From: Lineus longissimus
Lineage: Eukaryota; Nemertea; Pilidiophora; Heteronemertea; Lineidae
DNA length: 64,000 nucleotides
Direction: 5' to 3'
Assembly (NCBI RefSeq): GCF_910592395.1
Contig: NC_088311.1
Location: forward strand, 24,770,646 to 24,834,645
Within the stretch, counting starts at the first letter, position 1. Every line of letters starts with the position of its first letter. A program made the position numbers and the translations under genes. Positions 1-13,478 of the stretch are shown piece after piece. The notes beneath the pieces are model-generated. The model searched no databases. It had not been told where the DNA came from and was given only the letters and a program-made list of their open reading frames with translations.

Positions 1-3000
1 GCCATGTTTACATCATGTGGCCAAATCCCCAAATATAAACACTCATACCAGTTTCTTTGCGCGGATTGTGTGTTAAATTGTCAAACAAGTGGTTTTATCT
101 ATTCCAGTAGGGTTAAGTGCTGCCTAAGCTTGAGTATTGTAACAATAGAACTCTGTACCGTTATCAAATATTTTTTCATTGTTTGACATAAAAATGTCCT
201 GATACATTTTGTTGATACCCATTAAAAAACCATGGGACACTTTGACTATCAACAGTAAGGTTAGAAACCTGCCCTTTGGGATCAAATAAGGCCTACAAGG
301 AGTTTATAAGCTGGCCACTTCAGGAAGGGTTATGGGTTATCACTGTTTGCCTTTCAAGCTAGAATCTACATTGGATTACCAAGAATAGAATACAATCAAA
401 CATACTACCCTCACTTTTATTTATATTAACGTCCAATAAATATTGGGTTGTATTGTACTACTGGGTCTATAAATATATTTTGGGAAAGCGTTTCGGTAAA
501 TATGCATTTCTTGTGGTCCGTGGTGACGGTTTGTTGGTGACAACCTCGACACAGATCCCGTCCTGGTCATCTGAACAGAGTGAAATATGCATCTGTGCCA
601 ATAGTGCGATCATTTATTAGTATGCCAATGTCACTTCAACACCTTCAATATAGGTAAAAAGCAAACTGCACGAGTCACACGCTTTTTGAAAATCAAGAAT
701 TTTATCTTCTACATCATCATTGATACGACTGGATTAGCCTACTCTTTTTCACAAAATGTCATAGACTCATTGGTAAGGAAACAATTCCATAATACACATT
801 GCCAAAAACGTATTGTTTTTAATATTGCTCTCACAAACCCTTAGCAACAAGGATACCAATGGAATTTTCATCTCTAATTTGACTCTCACTCGTCAATGCA
901 AGTTCAAATTGGCCATCTGTAGAAATCTATCGCAAATATTTCACAAAGATGATGTTATAATGCACTCGGATCAGATAACATTACTCAGTGTTTTCATATC
1001 TCAATTATTCCTTTCACCTGACCTGAATGCGAGAGTAAACTAGAGAGATTCCGGTCACGCCTCATGGAGACATCCAGGACATGAATGAAAGAAGGAAGGC
1101 AAGCCATTTGGCAAACTTCACAAAGAATGAATTCAATGATCGACATATGTATCATATCGGCAAAGGAAGGGGTGGAAGAGGTGAATACACTTAGAACATG
1201 GAAGGCTGAATATGTCTCGGATTTCTAACCTTAATGTCGTTAATCAAACTTTATATTCATTTTTTTATAACCATGCAAGTAAAAATGCCAGACTGAATAG
1301 AAAGGCTCATCCCATATGTCTATGATTAGTGTGTTGTGCTGTGCCTTAAGTTATACTTTAATTGAACTGATGGTATAATACTAGACGGAAGGATGTAAGG
1401 AAGATGATGTCAGCCCTGTTTTGCAGCATGGAGGTCCTCAGCTCAACACATGTAACACCTACTCCAACAGTAATATATTACAGGGTGAACTCCTACTCTT
1501 TCACAGACACCATTCGTATCTTTCTCAAATTACATTCAGTTTGGCCCGATTTTGAGTCGGCAAACTTACATGTGGAGGCAGGAAATGCTTGACTTTCATC
1601 TGGAGTTCTTGTTTTGGTTTTACCTGAAATGAGAATCGATTATACAAATGTACTGATATGAACACAATATTCCATAGAAGACAAATCTACCATGCAGTTT
1701 AGGGAATAAATCTTTCCAGCATATAAAACTTTATGAAAGAACTGAATAAATCATGAAGTGGCTGTGCTAGTGTTATCCCAGTCAATGATAAACCCATACA
1801 CTTCGATTTACTCTTTGAAGCACTGGACACCTCAATGGACTTCAGCGCGAAAAAAGTGCTTGATAATTTATTCATGGAATGAACCAAATACTGTATAACA
1901 TTCTTCAACTTCTTTGTCAAATAAAGTTTTTAAGTACATTCGCTTAAAAAAGCGTTTAATGTGAATGTTGTTTCTTCCAAAATAGGCATTGCAATATTAA
2001 ATATAGCTGAAGCCCAAGGATAAAATTAATGTTCATAGCCATAGCCCCAATTTCTAACTACATGTAGGTAGTAAACTACACCAGGTACGACTGAATTTAT
2101 GAAATCATATTAGCAAGATATTCCCTTAGGCCTAAATAAGTACGAAAAACTTTTTTACGTTTTGGCAAGTTATTTCCAAGTGGATAGACTTTGACAAAGC
2201 TTCTGATAAACCGTCTATATTAAGTTGATTAAAATAGCACTGCTAAAAGAACAGTTTTGAGGCAAGTCTGACGATAATCCAGCAGAATTGGGAAATGTAG
2301 TATTAGCAAGCTAATACAAACAGTGTTTCTCTGATGATAAAGGTCAGAATAACAGCAGTGACGGGCACTTCTTGGCCAATTAACTTTTGCCACAGACCCT
2401 GAGCCAGCAAGGGGTTCATAATAATCTCTTTGGTTCACTATCTGTTCAAAACCAGCTTGTTGCAAGCAACTTAGCAAGATTATTACACATCAGCAGACAA
2501 CCTTTGCACTTGCACCACAAGTACTAAAGTACATTTTTCAAACCAAAGTCAATTTCAACCACCGCCAAGTAACAAATCATTGTCGCAGTATGGTTTAACA
2601 TCTCAGCATCATATATTCCAGCGCAATAAAGTCATTCGCAACGACCATATTGTTATCGGTGAAAACAGGATTGTTGCTTAGCAGGGCGACCTAATCACAT
2701 TCATCATCACTGAGAGTGTAATATCGTGAGGTGGAATGATTGAATCGAAATTAGACTGAATGTCACATTGTGGCTATGAAATTGCTTCTCATTCTTGAGA
2801 GTTGTTTCGGATCGTGGTCTTGTGAGTTTTGACCTGTTGGAAGTTCCAACAAATATTTGTGTCAAATGCTGTGCAACAACATGTGTGCCTCTATACTGCT
2901 CATGATGACTATCGTAGAGATTGACAAAACTGTCCTAATAGTAAAATAAAGATTGTAAGTTTCTCACACCATAACCTCTCCATCATATCATCCATGTTGT

Positions 3001-5121
3001 TCTTGAATGAAAACAGGGGAACAATACCTCAAGGCATCGAAATTTCCATCTGCTCTTCATTCGTCCTTCTCCTGTAGTATTCTGTGATCAGTCAATAAGT
3101 GTAGGAAGAATTCAATGACTGCCCCCATGGCAATCTATATGTACCCCTGGTAACAGATCCTTTCTCCATCCCTGATATTCCACAAAGGGATATTTTGAGT
3201 GGGAGGCGGGATGCTAATAGATTTCTCATCAAAATGTATTCATTGATTGATTTCAGTATTGATAAGGCACATATACACCAGTAAAGGTATTATCAGTAAA
3301 GGTATTATCGCAGAGGCCTGCATTATCAGGTGATTGGTGATTGGGGTTTTTGATTTGATCAAAAACATTGGAAACACCGTGCTACAATTTCTTAACCCCA
3401 TATTTCCCACATAATGTGACGACCAACCGCATCCAATCCATTTCCAAATTCGTGCCAATTATAATTTATATCACTAAATCGGTGTATAGAATTAGATTTG
3501 AGACTTTAAGCCGAGTTTTGGCCGTTATACGCCACATACTTCACCCTAGGCCTATGTTACAACAACATGTTTCAGTTGCCAAACACACTGAGAGTACGGC
3601 ATATAGCACATTGTTAAATATGATGAATAACACAATGAGTGATTGTGAAAGGCTTTTAATGGGCCTGTGTTGGCTGAGCCTTTAGGATAGTGGTCAACCT
3701 GGACAGTCTTCAATCTAGCAAATAAATCGGTATCAAAATATTTTCTTAATTCTTTCTAACTATTAGAATACACTGTCTCAAATGTCAAATGATTGAAAGA
3801 GAAACCAGACACTTGTGTTTTCAGGTCCAATGGACTTTCGATGACGTGAAGAACTAACTGTTGACACCATGGGTTATGTAAGACGTCACTATCGAGGTGC
3901 GACGTGTCTGACATCACTTGTGATGTCAAGCAAAACTGGATTTGTCGCATGATCGGAACTATTTTTTGACCTGAAAACATGATTTTTTGGGCACAAACTG
4001 TCAGTGAGCGCAGTCATCAGGCCTTGAACACAAGCAGGAAGTCCCATATTGAAATTGACATTTGAGTTAGCAATGTTCGATAGTTCGCTCTCAAAGTACG
4101 ACTTCCAAAGTTCAATACTCTATGATGACCATTATCCACCCATCAGTCTGTTATTGAGACGTGTGTCCCACCTTTTCTGTAAACATCATGTACGTTTTGT
4201 TGTTTGACAATTAGATTGACCCTCCCTGTCTGTCCTAAACCTTGTAATGACAGGATAACATGTTTGCAGATAATTGCTCTGTGGTGCACCAGTTTATCCA
4301 CTACAATGTCACATTTAATCCTGTCTCAATAAGCTCTTCATTTAGCTCAATGGTTTTGTTAAACTAGTGGACATCATTTGAAAGGTCTCATAGAATATGA
4401 ATGTTCGATTGATGTGCTATGTTCAGCTGGTTCGGTCATACCTGGTTGGGCTGATCATTGAAGGGGTGTTAATTCATATTTTAAACTGATCGGAGTCTTG
4501 TCACTCAAAGTCCAATAACTAGAAGTTCAGATAAGCATACATGTAGCTTTTAAAAAAGTGTGTCTGACTCTGAGCCCACCTTGAGAATATTACAACCCTT
4601 CCACCAGCACACAAGTTTTGTCCACTGGTTTTTTAAGTAGTTTCTATGGCACAGTTGGAAGTTGTAAATCCAGACACCCACCATGCGGTGAGGTGAATGG
4701 AGACAGAGTTCTCGTGGTTGATTTAAAGTTCAAATCACCACTTCAATCGTAAAAAATTAATAATCAGCCCCGGTATGATTACTCTGAAGAAAGGCCCAGG
4801 GTGCCATGTGCATTTACATGGAACTTCTGACATCGTATCCTAGTTTTTGAATGGGGTAAGTTATAAGTCTCATTACAACCATACCTTAGCTCATTTCGGC
4901 CCCCAAGTGATATTGACCTAGGTGGATTACCAAGCTTTTATATGTGCTCCTACCAAGAAAGGCCTCTACAAATACTCTATCATAAAAAACCATTCAATTC
5001 ATAGGTTTTTGATATTGCAACTACACAACAGTGTTCAGAAAACATTACTGGTATCTGGTATTTGGTAAGTTGGTATTTTGATGACGACATAACAATTAAA
5101 ACTTGAGATAAAAAGACTCAC
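1..5121. other. No gene recognised; possible SPATA1 intron or downstream exons
   Basis: I read both strands and found only short open frames without recognisable domains or paired splice sites. The minus-strand SPATA1 gene whose first exons lie at 5122-5980 must continue to lower coordinates, so some later SPATA1 exons may be hidden here or beyond the window edge. I could not identify any by eye. Confidence 0.5.
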
Positions 5122-5980
5122 CCGCGTAAGACATCTTCCAACGCTTTTCAAGAACACATAATCACGTGGAATAATTTCTAAGCCTATCTGGCGACTAAGT
5201 TCTTCCCGTAATCCACAGACAGTGGTCTCTGGTAAAACCCTGAAAATAAACAAAATATCGCGTAGAGACATAGAATTTGCCACATCCAATGAGACCAAAT
5301 CTGACAACGGGTGATCATTTTCAAAATCTAACCATAATCATATAGATCTCTCCGAAAAAGGAACTACAGCTGTAACTTATATCCATGGCAACGGTCTTGG
5401 ATTCAAGAATGACAGTTGTAACCATGGCGACATCCATTCTGGATACAAGTCAACGACAACCACTTAATCCACTGGTTAAAATCTCAGTCTTGGATGCAGG
5501 GATTGATGCTGTATCCAAGGTGACCTCAAACATGGATACAAAATATGTCTACTTAATCCTTTGCTCCTTGCATCCATCCACTTTCAAAACTCAGACAGAA
5601 CAGTCACATTACTCATGTGGTCATCTGGGCTGAAACCAGTCAAAACTGTGAACTCACCGTACAAATCCCGCTGACACTGTGTCATCTACAATCTGATTTA
5701 AAGCACTGTTGAGGCGGTCCTGCCATAGGTCTTGTGGGACGATATAGATATGAAGATCCACAAGCTGAAACGACAGGAGGGACTCAATCAATCAATGCAG
5801 AGTAAAGTCCATGAAAAATGAAAATGTCAACAAGATCAAGTTTTTTGCAAACAATTCACTGAATTTCATCGTATCATACTGACCCTCCTATGAGAACAGA
5901 CTACTGACCTTCAAGCGTCTTTCAACTGGGACTCCCACCCACTCCTCGGGAGTTGCAGGGTGTGAACTGGGACCATACAT
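5122..5980 (-). CDS. SPATA1: SPATA1-like protein, N-terminal exons (partial)
   Basis: Three exons join in frame on the minus strand: 5980-5909 (24 codons from ATG), 5764-5658 and 5239-5122, each with GT donor and AG acceptor. They total 297 nt (99 codons). The product has the SPATA1 N-terminal pattern: LVDLHIYIVPQDLW, then SAGFVR, then LREELSRQIG and DYVFLKSVGR. From memory, vertebrate SPATA1 has the equivalent order (VELHVFYVP, SAGF, LRxLRExLGE, FLFLKxIG) at its N-terminus. Vertebrate SPATA1 is a coiled-coil protein known mainly from sperm and cilia; its biochemical role is poorly defined. The coiled-coil C-terminus is not visible here, so the gene is partial in this reading. POFUT1 starts 4.2 kb away in the opposite direction. 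Family assignment is by recalled similarity only. Confidence 0.72.
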
Positions 5981-8900
5981 GTTGAGGTGAGAAGGCAAAT
6001 GTATCCCTTTTTTGTGTTTTGTTGATATTAATCCACGTTGTTAAGGAAATTTCCAGAGTGTCAATTTCCAGAACGTCCGAATGTTACTGACTGGTTACTC
6101 ATACGTCAACATGTATGCCACCTTGAATGCATTATGTTTATTTCTAGATATCCCCTGAAACCAAGACAGTATATACCATCCAACAACGCATTATGCCCAA
6201 CCAAAGGATAAACCAAGCACAAAAGATTGTCCCAAAGGGATAAACCGCCGTCATTAGAGACACTCGACAGATTTACATTTCATTTCGTCATAAGAAAGTG
6301 AAATCCTATTGAACATGTTGAATAAGATGAGTCCGAAACACAAAATCTGCAAGTGATTATTGTCAAAATATTGTACAAATTAGGCCCTAAGGAATTAAGT
6401 GCAATACGCCTTGGGTCTGTTTATCATAGCTTAAAAGTAAGAGCCATTTCAATAAGATTTCAATCAAAATTTGAATACCACTTGCCATGGTTGTGATATT
6501 TCGGTTTGTTGGAATTTGCCAATCATAAATTGAGATGCATTTGTAATTTCACACTTGATTGGCCTTTATGTTCATAATTCTGTGTGACAATCGTAGATGA
6601 AAACTGAACTAGATAGGCCTTTTAATGGAATCATGACATGGAAATGCAAAGTCACTTGGGACCGATTTTATAAAATCAGATTTAGCGCCGACAACATTCA
6701 CGTCAAACAACATGTGTGTCGCGGTGCCTTGAGCTCAAGACAACTCGATCATGGCACTCGGGGCAAGGATCGAGACATCAGATGGTAATATTGTAAGTCA
6801 TCATGCATTATTCAGCATCCATACTTCTAACTCAATAACCCACACTTTTGTTATTGATTGCCATAAGAATTGAATTTTCACTTCGAAGGCGGTTGGCATC
6901 TTCCATGGAAGTTGAACTAGGGGAAGGCAGTTTTTTGTTGGGCTACAAAAATGTACTTGCTTCTGGAATTTGAATGTCATAAAGTATAAAATCTCTATTA
7001 GCAAAGACTCCCTTATCAACACAGTAAAATCTGAAGTCTTGGTTCACTCAACTAACTAGTCATTTCAGCTAAACCTTTTGGATATCCCAAATGTTTTTAA
7101 CAGATTTTTGATCATAAAAATGTGTTGGATATATTTGTGTATGGACGTTACCAGGGGGATATAACATATACCCCCTGACATTACTGGTATAGGTCTCATC
7201 AAAAAGATAAAAGGTAAGTCTAGTATAAAGTAGTAGTACATACATTACATACATGGCCAACACAACCGCAATGTTTTAACCAGATTATCCTATCTTAACA
7301 ACCAACAACAAAGCTAGTGCATTATGAAAGTAGGAGTGACAAGCCAGGCATGCCAGGAGTCATGATCTAACCTGGATAGAGTATGATACCATTACAACGT
7401 TATGTTTACATTGTAAGTTCCGTAATCTTAAATGACTTATTTACCAAAGCAAGCACTATTGATTTTATTCTTTTTTGAAAAAAAACTGAGGTAGTCGCTG
7501 ATCGTTCATGATATTACAAAGACTGGCATGAGAATTTAGTGTATTCATGACCCAACCTGTGCTTCAGTTGACACTTCTGGCACGTTCAAACCCTGGAAAC
7601 CTCTTGCCTTTGATACTGTTTTGGTACATGCATACTGCAAATCACAAGCATATCTATAACCTGATGCTGATGCATGTTTGTTAAAATGCCACTGACTTTC
7701 ACAAACATTCCAATCCATACAAAAAAGCCATCTTTTATGGTCAATGATTAATAAGTTATATTGATTAACCAATTAGTAATACAAATACTGGTGTAACATG
7801 TTGAATATATACAACCCCACGGGGCCCATAAAGAATACAATCAATGACAACCACACAATGGTTTTGCCTCGATTTTGATTGCTCAGTCAGTTTCCATTGT
7901 TCTATTGTCCAATGAGCTGTTTCACTTTCAGAGATCAACTGCCAACATTGAACATTGTTTGAAGAGCTCTATAGTTTAACTTTAAATTTCTTTCTGACAT
8001 GTGTGACACTACTAGCCGGCATTTTCTACTTCAGAAAACAGTATGACAACATTGCCTTGGATACACTTTTAAAATCAATCTCTCCTAAAAGACAGGTGAA
8101 AAATCTCTTTCCTCAAGTCTGCTCTAGGTCCATTTTCAGACATTCATGTTTTACTGTAAAAAGTTTTTGAAATTTAAAAAAAAACCTACAAGGAGTGTTT
8201 TTTGGGTTACACTACAGAACCAACTACTGGGCAGAATTCCAAAGCTGAACCAGAAGTAGAATAGAAGAAAGGACACCCCCCTTGCCAGCAACAACAAACA
8301 AACTGTTTGTGTTTGTATACCTATAAGGTTGGAATTCTGTAAAATGTGTTCGTGAAGGCCTAAAAAGAAAATACCAGGTAGTCCTGTGCCATGTGTGCAG
8401 TGGTTTTCAATCAAATCAAAGCCAATATCAAATACACAGAGGCTCTTACTTGTCATTTACAGATTTAGGCCGCGCGGTCCTCACTGAGTGTTTAGAGGCC
8501 ACCTTTGAGGGTTCATTCCCCTCATGCAAATATGTCCTTCTCAAGTCTAGTAATAACAGGCCTAGGTCAGCCAATAAAAGCAACATGACCTCTGTTGAGA
8601 TGGGTTGTGTGGCACAGAGATAGATTCAGTTGTGATTGGTTATAACATCTTTCATTCCAAGTCAGTGACCTTTCACAGGGCAGAGTCACAACCTGAATGA
8701 CGTTATACGATCACTTTTTAGCATGACAGCCAGGGGATTAGAACATGTGATTTATTCACCACATTGTTGATTCCATTACTTCCCATGACTATACACACAT
8801 ACACACATCAATGGGGTTTCGTTTGCTTTAAAGTAGTTGTTTAAACATAAATCAACCAAGTAAGGTTAGAACAGGATGTCACACTCCACTCATAAATCAT

Positions 8901-10184
8901 ACTGCAATTGACGAAGTAGGCAATAAACACAAGATTAGAATCTTGATGTGAATTTATTTAGTTTTTGTACTTGTTTGATGGTCTGACTGTGCAAATTAAA
9001 ATTGGATAAGATAAGTGTTGAAATTGACATATAATATTTAGTTTTTGTTTCATTTGACCTTTGACCTGGGCTGTCACTTTGGACTGCAAAGGAAGGCGGT
9101 CAATTACTCATTTCTGACCACCCCAGTATGTTTTTAAAGATTTGTTATCAGCAATAAGACTCACTATACTGCCAAATGGGGATAGTAAAGAACCCAGATT
9201 AAAGAAGCCCTGAAACATATTCTCAAGTCAAAACTACTTTAATCAGACCAATGTATGGATTGCTCAATGGTGGTCATCAGCTTTGTGCTTCTCCTGGGCT
9301 TGCCTGGAATGCTGCCTGCATCTTCGGTCATCTGCAATTAATCTTTGAATGGGGGGGGGGGGGGCTGTAACATGTCATTACTTTCAATTTATGTAGGATG
9401 TCAGTGGACAGACATTCGAATAACAACAATATGGCCCTTTTAAATTCAATTCAACAATCTCATATCCAACAGGGACACCAGACAGTGCCTGACAAATGAT
9501 CTGAAGTCAGTGAAGAAAGAAACAATCAACAACACTGAAATAGACAGCCACAGGCACCACTGAGATGTCATTGTCAATGACATTGACGGTGGAACAATTA
9601 AAATGACACCCTATAAAATTTTAACACGTTCCGTTGAATCAATCAACGATCAACCCTACGTTGAGAGCATGACCATATTGTTTGACAGATTTGGTCGATT
9701 GGATTGTTTGGAAAAATCAATACAAACCTGTTCAGAGTGAGGACGCTCGAATCTTGAACTGTGCCGATTCATTTCACTCGTAGTCATTTAAGTATCCTTT
9801 TACTACATTAATTGGATTATAAACATGACTTCAAATCAGAAAAGGCAGACAAATGGGCTCAATATCAATCACATTCATATCATTATTCACATGAAAATCA
9901 CCAATGCATGCAACTCTTTTGGGTTTCCAATGACTCAAATGACGTCACGAAAGCTACGCGTCAATTTGCAGCGCGCGGTCCCTTTCAGCGATAAAATTCT
10001 AAAAATGAATTATACTGAAGTCTTATGTACTCATATAACTAAAAGTACACGTTTAAGGTCACATCCATTCCTTGAATTAGTGTAAAATATTTTTAAAGGC
10101 GATAAGAAATTATTTGTGTGATACGAATCGGTTTTATTAAGTGATCGGGTAGTTTTAGTATCAAACGCTAGGGGGCACAGAACC
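5981..10184. other. Intergenic region between SPATA1 and POFUT1
   Basis: This is the 4.2-kb head-to-head interval between the SPATA1-like start codon (minus) and the POFUT1 start codon (plus). It must contain both promoters. No coding exon, RNA gene or clear transposon was recognised; the only distinct simple sequence is a G homopolymer at 9351-9364. Confidence 0.5.
9351..9364 (+). repeat. Homopolymer G tract (14 G)
   Basis: There is an uninterrupted run of 14 G. Such runs are length-unstable and prone to sequencing error. Similar tracts occur at 24333-24350, 40890-40979 and 51036-51050. Confidence 0.9.
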
Positions 10185-13158
10185 ATGAACAATTTCTTCA
10201 AAATTTTCTATATTTTTGTCAATTTTATCATCGTCAACTTTGCATCAAACCCAGAATGGGATCCAAGTGGTTACATTATATATTGTCCATGCATGGGTAA
10301 TGTCAAATAAACATGACACTTGTTTGCAATGGTCAGATTTCTCTCTTTCAGTTGACATCATCACTCAGTCTCGCTACACTAGTCTACTAACTATAGGCTA
10401 GGCCTACCAGTCACACTGACTCAGTGACTGCTTAAATCGATGGACATGGTGGATGGGCCATGATGGCATGATTGGTTATGTCATGATGTTGATTGATTAG
10501 AAAAGTGAAAAACAAACAAGATTGAGAAGGAAGATCCAGCATCTCGGTCACTTTGAACATGATCAACCAATATCATTTCATGGCACTGCCAGCGATTAAT
10601 GTGATTGTGGTAGATGCAATGCCCACATCAGCTCAATCACAATTTAAACTTTTCATATCTTGAGCTGAGAAGTAAGTTGTCACTGCCTACTAAGTACCCC
10701 ACCAGTATATGCGGTACAGTTTTGAGGGTATCGGCCATCTCGTCATTCATCATCACCATCCTGACCTTTAGTGATGGTTCATGTGCTGACATTTAGCCAT
10801 CAGTGAAAGCCACCACTCTCATGTTCAAGTAAACTAAATTTCTTGGGGGATGTGTTAACCTTGCTGAGATTATTGATTTTCAGGGAGATTTGGAAACCAA
10901 GCTGATCACTTCCTTGGATCTCTTGGATTTGCAAAGTCTTTGAACAGAACTTTGATTCTTCCACCTTGGAGAACCTATGTAAGTCAAACAATTTGAGAGA
11001 ACAACCGAATAGTACCTTTTTTATTTTGTGAAAACAGCAGCACCAGCCTCAGCCAAAATACCACACAAATGAACTGGTCAGGGAAAAGGGACTTAGAGCT
11101 CACTGTCTTCCAGCCAAGAACTGACATTTCTCACAAACAATTAATATGATCAAATTTCCTGTTTCCAGAAAAATGTTCCATTTGATGACTTCTTCCAAGT
11201 CAAGCCACTCCGAGAGTATCACAAAGTGATCTTGGCAGAAGACTTCATGGCGTCTCTGGCTCCCGAATACTGGCCCCCTGGTGAGAGAAGTGGATGGTGC
11301 GTTCACTTGCCTGGCAGACCAAAGGAGTGCACCATGAAAGAAGGTAATTCATATTCACTAATTCCTTGGTTCTGGAACTTTGGCCACATTTTTCCAAATG
11401 TTGAGTGGATACTTGTGCACTCGCATGTTTTACAAGTCTTTTTATTAGAATTGTTCCACTCCTTCATTGAGAAGTAGCCTGGCCTGGTTGTAACTAAGTT
11501 CATAGTTTACTTGATTAATCTTTTCCAGGTAATCCATTTGGACCTTTCTGGGATGGTCTAAATGTTGACTTTGACTCCTACGTCTATTTTGATATCTTTT
11601 TCTCATCACAGAACATACCACAGTGGCAAGAAAGGTAAGAGTTATAACCCTCTACAAGAAGATCCTTTGAACAGATCCACTGCCTTGCAGATAGTATTCA
11701 TGAAGTCACCAACATCGGGATCTAAGAAATCAGATGTCAGATATATTGTCGGTAACCATCTCAATTTTTTCAATAAAGTTCAGCTTGACAGGTTGCTGTA
11801 AATAAGTTATGCCACAGTGATTTGATTTCAGATTCCCGCCTGAGAAGTTTCCAGTGTATGCCTTCAAGGGTGCCCCAGCTCACTTCCCTGTTGAACCCCG
11901 ATACGTACAGCTTCATAAGTACTTGAGGTGGTCAGATAAGATCATGGATGAAGCGCAAACATATATTGACAAGAATTTCAAGGACAAGAAATTCATAGGC
12001 ATCCATCTTAGAAATGCAATGGACTGGGTAAGTAAAAAGGATTTCTGTGGCACATGTTCTATCCAGCAATAAAAAAATCTTCAAATGAACTCCCGGGAAC
12101 CTGACTAAATGATCTTATCAGAGCAAACCATGTCCACTACTTTGGAGTGGTTGTGTTTTCTGCCATTTAAACTGATTACAAGTTACTAAGTGAGTATTCA
12201 GCTGTATGATTATTTTCCAGGAGAATGTCTGTTCCAGTGCTGTTGGAGAACTCACCTACATGTCCTCCCCTCAATGTCTTGGTTACCATAACAACAAGAA
12301 AAATATCACCCAGAACATGTGTCTTCCTGATGAAAGTGAGGTGCTAAGGTGAGGCAAACCAGAACCATTGGCAACCCAATAGGTTTTTCGAAAAATGAGA
12401 TTTTTGCTCACATTTTGTTAGTATGGTGCTAACTGATGTTATTTTATCTCCTTTCTTCCAGATTACTCAAGAATGTGGTGCTAAAAACAAAAACAAAAGT
12501 TTTATTTGTAGCAACGGATAGATATCCCATGATTAAACAAATAGAAGACTACCTGAAGCCTCAAAAAGTAAGTTATGCTCACTACACTAAAAGAATGCAA
12601 CAACCTTGGGCTGAACTCTGAACTGGTTGAAGGAACATCCTGGCAATCACTGATCACTCCCACATGCATTTACTGTCATGTTGGTCAAGGTTCATCATGA
12701 ATTCAAACTGGATTGTGATGCTGCCATTGTAGAAAATGTCACAAGCTCATTTCCCAATAATGCATGAAAAATCCCTGGTCGAATCCACCCGATATCACCT
12801 GCTGATGGTCTGGCCCACTATGGTGCAGGATTGATATCCATGATTCCATTTGCTGTGACCAACCTATAACATCAGTTTGCTTAAATTTCTTGCTAGATCA
12901 ACAGATCAAGTAGTCACGAGAAATTTCAAGGATTATACCATCTTTCCTTGCTGTTGTGTCCTCAACTTACTTTCCATTTCTTTATAATTTCTCAAGGTAT
13001 CCGCCTTCCATATGGACCCCTGGCTTCCGCAAGTCGATCTCGCTATTCTTGGAAAATCAGACTACTTCATCGGGAACTGTTTGTCATCATTCTCAGCATT
13101 TGTGATCAGGGAACGAATGGTCAACAAAAAACAATCTTATTTTTGGGGAATTGATTGA
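10185..13158 (+). CDS. POFUT1: GDP-fucose protein O-fucosyltransferase 1 (complete, 8 exons)
   Basis: Exons 10185-10296, 10884-10978, 11169-11343, 11529-11634, 11832-12027, 12221-12348, 12462-12567 and 12997-13158 join in frame to 1080 nt, or 359 residues. POFUT1 transfers fucose from GDP-fucose to Ser/Thr of EGF repeats in Notch-type proteins inside the ER lumen. An N-terminal hydrophobic stretch ([19 protein letters not shown]) looks like a signal peptide. [14 protein letters not shown] at residues 38-51 is the GT65 nucleotide-sugar-binding motif, with NRT (58-60) and PPW (64-66) after it. [10 protein letters not shown] ends at W228 and carries the conserved HxR (R223). VATD and [16 protein letters not shown] follow. 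Human POFUT1 has 388 residues. The protein stops after YFWGID and lacks a KDEL/RDEF-like tail. The last intron ends in CAAG, an acceptable acceptor. Confidence 0.95.
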
Positions 13159-13256
13159 GATTCTTCATTGAATGAGACAGTTTGGACTGATAATTGAACT
13201 GATTGTTTACTCAGTTTCCTTCATTGTTGTGCTATTTCTTAAGACAGTGTAGTATA

Positions 13257-13340
13257 ACCTCTCTATTAAGGACCCCGTTGAGGTCAATTTGAATGGGAAT
13301 GATAGCTTTGGGATGAAACATGTGTCCTTTATAGAGAGGT
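13257..13340. mobile_element. Short MITE-like element with 17-bp terminal inverted repeats
   Basis: ACCTCTCTATTAAGGAC at 13257-13273 is matched by its reverse complement with one mismatch at 13324-13340, giving an 84-bp foldback unit. It lies in the POFUT1 3' flank. The CTCTCTATTAAGGACC end resembles pogo/Tigger-type MITE termini as I recall them. No clear TA duplication could be fixed. Confidence 0.55.
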
Positions 13341-13378
13341 GTGTGTTCGCTTGGAAAGGTTCCGCAGTATATTTTTTC

Positions 13379-13384
13379 AATAAA
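13379..13384 (+). promoter_or_regulatory. Candidate POFUT1 polyadenylation signal AATAAA
   Basis: There is an AATAAA hexamer 221 bp past the POFUT1 stop codon on the same strand. It overlaps nothing else and is followed by a T-rich stretch. It sits just past the MITE-like unit. Confidence 0.5.
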
Positions 13385-13448
13385 GTTCATACCGTATTTT
13401 GAAAAGAGCAAGTTTTGTTTTATTATGATCCTTTATGAGACTTTTGAC

Positions 13449-13478
13449 TGTCTGTTCAAATGTTCATTTGAACAGACA
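13449..13478. repeat. Perfect 30-bp hairpin palindrome (14-bp arms, TT loop)
   Basis: The arm TGTCTGTTCAAATG is followed by TT and its exact reverse complement. It lies between the convergent POFUT1 and PIF1 genes. It could be a small transposon foldback or a transcript-end structure; no function is inferred. Confidence 0.8.
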
